From Rhodocyclales bacterium (GTDB lineage: Bacteria > Pseudomonadota > Gammaproteobacteria > Burkholderiales > Rhodocyclaceae), in assembly GCA_021286885.1 (NCBI GenBank), contig JAJTBM010000060.1, positions 1 to 11,013 on the forward strand: a stretch of 11,013 bases of DNA, read 5' to 3'. Shown here one piece after another: positions 5,770-11,013 of the stretch. The first letter of the stretch is position 1, and every line of letters starts with the position of its first letter. The position numbers and the translations under genes are program-made. The notes below the pieces were generated by a model, which saw nothing but the letters and a program-made list of their open reading frames with translations, was not told the origin of the DNA and made no database searches.

Positions 5770-7827
5770 TCACATCCTCAAATTCAGCGCCACATACGCC
5801 GCCCGCCCCGGTGCTGGGGAGAACATGGGCTGAGCCTGGGGGCCCCAGAAGGCGGAGTCGAACCAGACGTATTCGTACTTGCGGTCCAGCAGGTTACGGA
5901 TCTGGAGGTCGATGCTGGCTTGGGGGGAAAGGGTGTAGCGGGCACCTAAATCGGCCACCGCATAGCTGCCGTATTTGCCCGGTGCGGCGAGGGTGTAGAT
6001 GTAGTAATCCCCCTGGGCGCGGCCCTGGAGGCTGAGGCGCCAGCGCTCATCAATTTGATATTCGGCCCCCATATTAGTGATGTAGCGCGGGGTGGCGAAG
6101 GCTTCCCGGTGGGCCAGGGGCATGCCGCCGGCGCTGCCGCCCATGACGGTGGATTCCTGGAGTGTGTGGGAGAACCAGACGCGCCCACGTTCGCCCACGG
6201 CCTGGGAGAATTCAAAATCCACGCCCCGGCGCCGGGTGGGGCCCAGGTCGAGGGAGGCGCCGATGCTGGGCAGGTTGGCCATTTCATCGCTGGCGGTCTG
6301 CTGCCAGAAGGCCAGGCGCAGCTCGCCCCCCGCCCAGGGTTTCCATGTGCTTCCCACTTCCCGGCTGATATTGATGGAGGGCCGCCAGGCTTGCTGGCCG
6401 GTGCTCAAATAGGCCGGGGCTTGGGAGCCGGTCAGGATCTGGAAGGTTTTGCCCCAACTGGCGTACAGCTCCAGCCCGGGCTGAACGGTATAGGCCAGGC
6501 CCAGCTTGGGTTGCCTGATCCAGCCGTAATCCTGCAAATCGGCCCGGGCGCCGCTTATACGGGAAAGGCTTTCGCCTTCGAATTTATCTAGCCGAAAAGC
6601 CGGCGTGATGCGCAGGGCCGGGATGGGCTGAAGTACGGCCTGGATATAGCCGCCCAGGTTGTCCAGGGTGTAGTTTTCGTTATTGAGAACGCTGGCCGGC
6701 GCTGCTGCAAAATTGGTGGGCAGCGTGTAGCGATAGGTGTAGCGCCGGTATTCGTTATCCTGATGCTCCAGATTCAGCCCCCCTTCGAGGCTGAACCCGG
6801 GGCCGGCACGCCAGGTCAGCGTGCTGCGCAGCCCGGTTTGGGTTTCATCCCACTGGCGCTGCTGGCGCGGCAGGTTGTAATAGGGAAAACTGCTGAAGGT
6901 GATCCGGCGGTCTTCCACGTGGCTATTGAAATACACCAGATTGCTCAGGCTGAGCTGCTCGGACAGGGCCACATCCAGATGGATGCCCCATTGCTGCATG
7001 TCCCGGTCGCCCCCGTCGTTGGCATTTCGGGCAGGCGACTGGCTGCGCCGGGCGGCCAGTTCGCTGGCGGTCAGAAAGCCCGCCTCCTGGGCTTCGTTGT
7101 GATGGAAACGGGCACTCAAGCCCGCCGCCCATTGCCCCCCATCGGCGGTGTAAAACCACTTGCCGCCCACCGTGTATTTTTCGGAGTGGGCGTGATCCCG
7201 ATAGCCATCGGAGGTCTGGCGCTCCAGCACGTAATTCTGAGCCCAATTATCGGCCTCGCGTCCGAGGGCGAGCTGGATTTCGCGGGTATTGAAACTGCCG
7301 TAGGTCAAACGCGATACGCTGTAATTACCCCCCTGACGGGTGAGTACATTCACGTTACCACCGATGTTGTGCAGGCCGTAGCGCGGGTCGCTCCCGCCTT
7401 TCACCACTTCAAGCGATTCCAGCTCCAGGGGCGACACCATGTCGATGAAACGCGGGTTGCCGTTGTTGGTATTGCCGGGTATCCCGTCAATCAGGAGCTT
7501 GATGCCATTGATGTAGCCTTCCCCATTGAAGCCCCGAAAGCTGATCCGGCCCGACTCGATGCCCATGCGAATCTCGGTGAGCTGGATGCCGGGCACCCGG
7601 CCCAGCAACTCCCAGCTGTTCATCACGGCTTCGCCATCGACCTGGGCGCGTCCCAGGGTATTCACGGCAGGCAGGGCCTGGGTGGCGGGCAAGGCGCCCA
7701 GGGGCGTGGCCCGAACAGGCACATCATCGAGGGTGACGCCGGATGATCCGGCAGGGCTGCTTTGGGCCGCATGGCTTGTGGCCGCAAACAGGGCCGCCAG
7801 GGCGTAGGGAATCGCCTTGATCTGCAT
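5770..7827 (-). CDS. TonB-dependent outer-membrane receptor (distal copy, full length)
   Basis: A 685-residue receptor that imports a ligand across the outer membrane using TonB energy. It has a signal peptide (1-20, cleavage likely after SHA), a TonB-box-like VTLDDVPVRA (31-40), a plug (about 65-170) with MNSWELLGRVPGIQL, SFRGFNGEGYINGIK and DPRYGLHNIGGNVNV, then a beta-barrel to the end. The conserved penultimate-strand motif LQIRNLLDRKYEYV (641-654) is present. The last residue is Met rather than the usual aromatic. The start at 7827 is chosen because the signal peptide begins there and the paralogue starts alike (MQLKAIP); GGAG lies 10 nt upstream. An ATG at 7905 in the same frame would add 26 residues in front of the signal peptide. 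It lies 115 bp downstream of a paralogous receptor on the same strand. Substrate unknown; siderophores and other metal chelates are common in the family. No Fur box was recognised. Confidence 0.95.
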   Translation of the reverse strand: MQIKAIPYALAALFAATSHAAQSSPAGSSGVTLDDVPVRATPLGALPATQALPAVNTLGRAQVDGEAVMNSWELLGRVPGIQLTEIRMGIESGRISFRGFNGEGYINGIKLLIDGIPGNTNNGNPRFIDMVSPLELESLEVVKGGSDPRYGLHNIGGNVNVLTRQGGNYSVSRLTYGSFNTREIQLALGREADNWAQNYVLERQTSDGYRDHAHSEKYTVGGKWFYTADGGQWAAGLSARFHHNEAQEAGFLTASELAARRSQSPARNANDGGDRDMQQWGIHLDVALSEQLSLSNLVYFNSHVEDRRITFSSFPYYNLPRQQRQWDETQTGLRSTLTWRAGPGFSLEGGLNLEHQDNEYRRYTYRYTLPTNFAAAPASVLNNENYTLDNLGGYIQAVLQPIPALRITPAFRLDKFEGESLSRISGARADLQDYGWIRQPKLGLAYTVQPGLELYASWGKTFQILTGSQAPAYLSTGQQAWRPSINISREVGSTWKPWAGGELRLAFWQQTASDEMANLPSIGASLDLGPTRRRGVDFEFSQAVGERGRVWFSHTLQESTVMGGSAGGMPLAHREAFATPRYITNMGAEYQIDERWRLSLQGRAQGDYYIYTLAAPGKYGSYAVADLGARYTLSPQASIDLQIRNLLDRKYEYVWFDSAFWGPQAQPMFSPAPGRAAYVALNLRM

Positions 7828-7881
7828 GGGGGAAACGCTCCGTGAAAAGGGGTACTGCAAATGTGCCCCAGGCGCCCCCCA

Positions 7882-7933
7882 GCCCGGCGCCAAGGCACCG
7901 GGCATGCATATGCCGGCGGTCTGTACGCCGCCG
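7882..7933 (-). other. Two hairpins between the receptor genes
   Basis: In the 115-bp gap, CGGCGG (7914-7919) pairs with CCGCCG (7928-7933), 8-nt loop. GCCCGGCGC (7882-7890) pairs with GCACCGGGC (7895-7903), CAAG loop. The single imperfect pair in the second stem is a C-A mismatch on the plus strand but a G-U wobble in minus-strand RNA, so it fits a structure in the operon transcript. No U tract follows either stem, so they may tune expression or RNA stability of the distal receptor rather than end transcription outright. Confidence 0.45.
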
Positions 7934-7942
7934 TTCTGTTAT

Positions 7943-9943
7943 TTACATCTTTACATTGAGGGATACAAAGGCCCCCCGACCCGGCGCAGGGGAGAACATG
8001 GGCTGGTTGTTACCGCCCCAGAAGAAGTTGTCGTACCAGACGGATAAAGTGTACCTCACACTTCCGTCCAGCACTGCATAAGCGCCATATTTGCCCTGAG
8101 CATTGAGATTGTCGATGTAGTAATCCCCCTGGGCGCGCCCCTGGAGGCTGAAACGCCAGTGGGCATTCGCCTGATACTCGGCGCCCAGATTGGTGATATG
8201 GCGCGGGGTGGAAAATACCTCCTTGCCCGCCAGGGATACCCCATCCACGGTCCCGCTCACCACACGGGCTTCCTGGATCGCATGGGAGAACCAGAGCGTC
8301 CACTGTGCTCCCAAACGCTGGGTGAACTGGAAATCCAGCCCCTTGCGCCGGGTCTGCCCCAGCCCCACCGTGGTGCCCGTGCTGGGCATGTTGGCCACTT
8401 CATCGGTGGCGTCCTGCTGCCACAGGGCGACCCGGGCTTCGGCGCCAGCCCAAGGCTGGCCCTTGAGCCCCACTTCCTTGCCGGTGTTGATGGAAGGCCG
8501 ATAAGCTGCCTGCCCCACCGTCAGATAAGCCGGCGCCTGGGATCCGGTCAGCACCTGGAAAGTCTTGCCCCAGTTGGCGTAAACATTGAGCGCTGGGCTG
8601 AGGGCATAGAGCACGCTCAGCTTGGGCTGACGAATCCAGCCGTAATCCTGCAACTCCGCCTTGGTGCCGGTGATGCGGGAGACGGTTTCGCCACTGAATT
8701 TATCCACCCGAAACGCTGGCGTGATGCGCAGTTCAGGGGTGGGCTGCAACAGGGCCTGCACATAGCCGCCCAGGTTATCCAGGGTGTAATGCTCATTGTT
8801 CTGGACTCGGGCTGGGGTGGCGGAAAAATTGGTCGGCAGGCTATAGCTATAACGATAGCGCCGGTATTCATTGTCCTGGTGCTCCAGGTTGGCGCCCCCT
8901 TCCAGGGTCAGATAGGAAGGGGCCCGCCAAGTAAGGGTACTCATCAACCCCGTTTGAACCTCGTCCCACTGGCGCCGCTGGCGCGGAGCGTTTCCGCTGG
9001 GATAGCTGGTGAAAGTAACCCGGCGATCATCCAGATAGCTATTGAGATAGAGCTTGTTGCTCAAGCTCAAACTATCGGCCAGTTGCAGATCCAGGTGGGC
9101 ACTGAGCTGCTGCATGTCCCGGTCGTCCCCATCGTTGGCATTCTTGGCCGGAGACTGGCTGCGCCGTGCGGCCAGCTCGCCGGCGCTCAGAAAGCCTGGC
9201 TCCTGGGCCTCATGGTGATACATGCGGGCGATCAGGCCCGCCGTCCAACGACCCTGATCTGCGGTGTAAAACCACTTCCCTCCGAGGGTGTACTTTTCCG
9301 AGCGGGCATGGTCCCGCTGACCATCCGTCGTCTGGCGGGCCACAAAGTAATTTTGCGCCCAGCCGGCGGATTCCTGTCCAAAGGCCAGTTGCACCTCCCG
9401 AGTATTGAAGCTGCCGTACGTCACCCGGGCCTCGCTGTAATTGCCCCCTTGGCGCGTGCCCACGTTCACGTTTCCACCGATGTTATGCAGGCCATAACGG
9501 GGATCGTTGGTGCCCCGCACCACCTCGATGAACTCCACCTCCAGGGGAAAAATCATGTCGATGAAGCGTTGGTTGCCGCTGTTTACATTACTCGGCACCC
9601 CATCAATCAGCACTTTGATACCGTTGATGTAGCCCTCCCCATTGAAAGCCCGGAAGGTGGCTTTGCCGGATTCGGCGCCCATACGGGTTTCGGTGAGCTG
9701 GACGCCCGGCATCTGGCCGAGGAGCTCCCAGCTGTTCATCACCTGTTTGTCGGCTACCTGATCGCCCCCCAGGATGTCCACCGAGGTGAGAATGCGCCCG
9801 GTCGGAAGGGGCCCCATGCCCGGAGCGTGGACGGGCACTTCGCCCAGGGTGATGCTGGATTCGCCACCGTCGGCGGCCTGGGTGAGGGGCGGCAGAAAAG
9901 CTGCCAGGGCAAGGGGAATGGCCTTGAGCTGCATGGTCTTCAT
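7943..9943 (-). CDS. TonB-dependent outer-membrane receptor (proximal copy, 19-residue C-terminal deletion)
   Basis: A 666-residue paralogue of the receptor at 5770-7827, alike along its whole length (by eye about two thirds identical). It has a signal peptide (1-23, MKTMQLKAIPLALAAFLPPL then TQA), a TonB-box-like ITLGEVPVHA, a plug with MNSWELLGQMPGVQL, TFRAFNGEGYINGIK and DPRYGLHNIGGNVNV, and a barrel. RYTLS (630-634) is joined directly to VWYDNFFWG. The other copy has 19 residues between these points, including the NLLDRKYEY motif common to this family. The missing part covers most of the penultimate beta-strand, so barrel closure may be affected. The frame is otherwise intact. It also ends in Met. 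The start may be 9943 or 9934 (Met4, matching the paralogue); neither has a strong ribosome site. It starts 69 bp after the upstream membrane-protein gene, so the genes are probably one operon. That gap (9944-10012) shows no clear promoter or Fur box. Confidence 0.92.
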   Translation of the reverse strand: MKTMQLKAIPLALAAFLPPLTQAADGGESSITLGEVPVHAPGMGPLPTGRILTSVDILGGDQVADKQVMNSWELLGQMPGVQLTETRMGAESGKATFRAFNGEGYINGIKVLIDGVPSNVNSGNQRFIDMIFPLEVEFIEVVRGTNDPRYGLHNIGGNVNVGTRQGGNYSEARVTYGSFNTREVQLAFGQESAGWAQNYFVARQTTDGQRDHARSEKYTLGGKWFYTADQGRWTAGLIARMYHHEAQEPGFLSAGELAARRSQSPAKNANDGDDRDMQQLSAHLDLQLADSLSLSNKLYLNSYLDDRRVTFTSYPSGNAPRQRRQWDEVQTGLMSTLTWRAPSYLTLEGGANLEHQDNEYRRYRYSYSLPTNFSATPARVQNNEHYTLDNLGGYVQALLQPTPELRITPAFRVDKFSGETVSRITGTKAELQDYGWIRQPKLSVLYALSPALNVYANWGKTFQVLTGSQAPAYLTVGQAAYRPSINTGKEVGLKGQPWAGAEARVALWQQDATDEVANMPSTGTTVGLGQTRRKGLDFQFTQRLGAQWTLWFSHAIQEARVVSGTVDGVSLAGKEVFSTPRHITNLGAEYQANAHWRFSLQGRAQGDYYIDNLNAQGKYGAYAVLDGSVRYTLSVWYDNFFWGGNNQPMFSPAPGRGAFVSLNVKM

Positions 9944-10012
9944 GATGAATTGCAGAATGAGTTGCTGAACGTGCTGCTAGCGCAGGAAATGAGTGAAGAA
10001 AGCAAGGAAGGC

Positions 10013-11013
10013 TCAGAAGTAACTGAGCCAGGGGCTCCGGCTGGTGGCCTTGAGTGCGGCCACCCGGCGGCAGATGGGGTAGAGCATCAGCAGCACGCAT
10101 GCTGCGAGGGCCCACAGCTGCCACACCGCCCCCAGCCCAAAGCGGCTGCCCTGATTGGCCCCCACCAGCGCAGCCCCGGCCAGATACACCAGGTGCAGCA
10201 CATACAGGTGGAACACATAGAAGAACAGGGGCACTCGCCCCAGATCCACCAGGGGCGCCCAGGGGCGTCGCTGCTCCAGCCCGGCCAAGGCCACGCCGGC
10301 CAGGCCCAAAGTGAGCAGCAGAAACAGCAGGGAGGGCGGGTATTTGGTCAGGTTGAGGAAAGACATGAGGGCGGCCAAGCCCTCCAGCGCCTCATCCCGG
10401 GGCTGATCGCCATACAGATTCAGCCCCCGCAATACCCCGAAGGCAAGCAGTGCCCCCACCCCAAAAATAACCAGCCAGCGCTGACGTTGGGCAGGGGGCA
10501 CCTGGGCCTGAAACCAGGGCCCCAAGCTGTAGCCGAGCAAAATCACACCTATCCAGGGCAGGAGCGGATACGAAGTGCGGAACTGGAAATCTCCCAGACT
10601 AAACACCTGGCGCATGTGCAGTACCGCCCAGGGGATGAAACCCGGATCAGCCGAGGTGAGCCGCAGCCCGTCCAGCAGGTTATGGCCCGCGATGATGCAA
10701 ACCGCCATCCCCAGCCGCAGCCCGGCCGGCAGCCAGATGAGCAGGGCCAGCGCCAGCATGGACAGGCCTATCGCCCAGATCACCTGGAGATAAAACATCT
10801 CCGGCAGGATGCGGAAACTCCAGGCAAAGCTCACCAGGCTCAGCTCCAGCACCACCAGCAAGCTCCCCCGAAGGGCCAGATAGCGGCTCAGCCCGGCCCG
10901 GGAGCATCCGGGCCGCTGGCCGTGGAGCCAGGCCCCCAGACCCGTAAGCAGCACAAAGACCGGCGCACAGACATGGCTGGCCAGCCGGGTGAAAAACAAA
11001 TCAGGGGGCGTGC
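10013..11013 (-). CDS. DUF1624-like polytopic membrane protein, N-terminus cut by window edge
   Basis: About 332 C-terminal residues are visible. The frame is open to the right edge (reading TPPDLFFTRL), so the true start is outside; the first in-frame candidate inside is only a TTG at 10999. FFTRLASHVCAPVFVLLTG near the start and LGRVPLFFYVFHLYVLHL near the end match my recollection of bacterial DUF1624 proteins, which share a fold with heparan-alpha-glucosaminide N-acetyltransferase. Roughly eight hydrophobic segments are visible, placing it in the inner membrane. Bacterial members are presumed to transfer acyl groups to an extracytoplasmic or envelope substrate, but the activity is mostly untested. 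YeiB-like or acyltransferase-3 proteins are less likely alternatives. It ends 69 bp before the first receptor gene on the same strand, so it may modify something linked to the receptors' ligand or simply share their control. Confidence 0.82.
   Translation of the reverse strand, partial: TPPDLFFTRLASHVCAPVFVLLTGLGAWLHGQRPGCSRAGLSRYLALRGSLLVVLELSLVSFAWSFRILPEMFYLQVIWAIGLSMLALALLIWLPAGLRLGMAVCIIAGHNLLDGLRLTSADPGFIPWAVLHMRQVFSLGDFQFRTSYPLLPWIGVILLGYSLGPWFQAQVPPAQRQRWLVIFGVGALLAFGVLRGLNLYGDQPRDEALEGLAALMSFLNLTKYPPSLLFLLLTLGLAGVALAGLEQRRPWAPLVDLGRVPLFFYVFHLYVLHLVYLAGAALVGANQGSRFGLGAVWQLWALAACVLLMLYPICRRVAALKATSRSPWLSYF

Noticed and set aside
6763..7746. A 327-codon open frame on the plus strand inside a receptor gene.
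   Set aside because: It is a shadow of the conserved receptor frame; the protein looks like no family.
9944..10012. Possible Fur box before the first receptor gene.
   Set aside because: The AT-richer stretch there lacks the GATAAT-type palindrome; no convincing match.

Overview
The window looks like chromosomal DNA of a GC-rich Gram-negative bacterium. Two TonB-dependent outer-membrane receptors require an outer membrane. The style of the quinolinate phosphoribosyltransferase, the membrane-anchored glutamate-synthase-like protein and the high GC suggest a betaproteobacterium, perhaps Rhodocyclales-like. That placement is inference only. There is no rRNA, tRNA, CRISPR array, transposase or integrase.

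Layout, left to right. (1) Positions 1-1692, minus strand: a two-gene cassette. A 143-residue protein built from two near-identical glycine-zipper repeats is followed, after 69 bp, by a subtilisin-family (S8) serine peptidase that runs off the left edge. Both have good ribosome binding sites. (2) Positions 1916-3415, minus strand: a membrane-anchored FMN/Fe-S glutamate-synthase-like protein, divergent from (3) nadC (3471-4319, plus strand), which makes NAD precursors. A GC-rich hairpin follows nadC, then (4) an unrecognised 298-residue protein (4414-5310), closed by a very strong bidirectional terminator (5397-5436). (5) Right after that terminator lies a 5'-truncated YafQ-type toxin remnant with its active-site half intact. 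(6) Positions 5770-11013, minus strand: a probable operon, read right to left, of a DUF1624-like polytopic membrane protein (cut by the right edge) and two tandemly duplicated TonB-dependent receptors. The promoter-proximal receptor lacks 19 residues near its C-terminus that the other one has.

How the genes may work together: the receptor pair and the membrane protein probably form one envelope or uptake unit of unknown substrate. nadC is housekeeping. The peptidase and repeat protein look like an enzyme-substrate or effector-processing pair and are the best candidate here for something not yet described. The receptor pair with its precise in-frame deletion is the second most interesting point. 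Several long open frames on the opposite strand of these genes are shadows caused by high GC and are not annotated.
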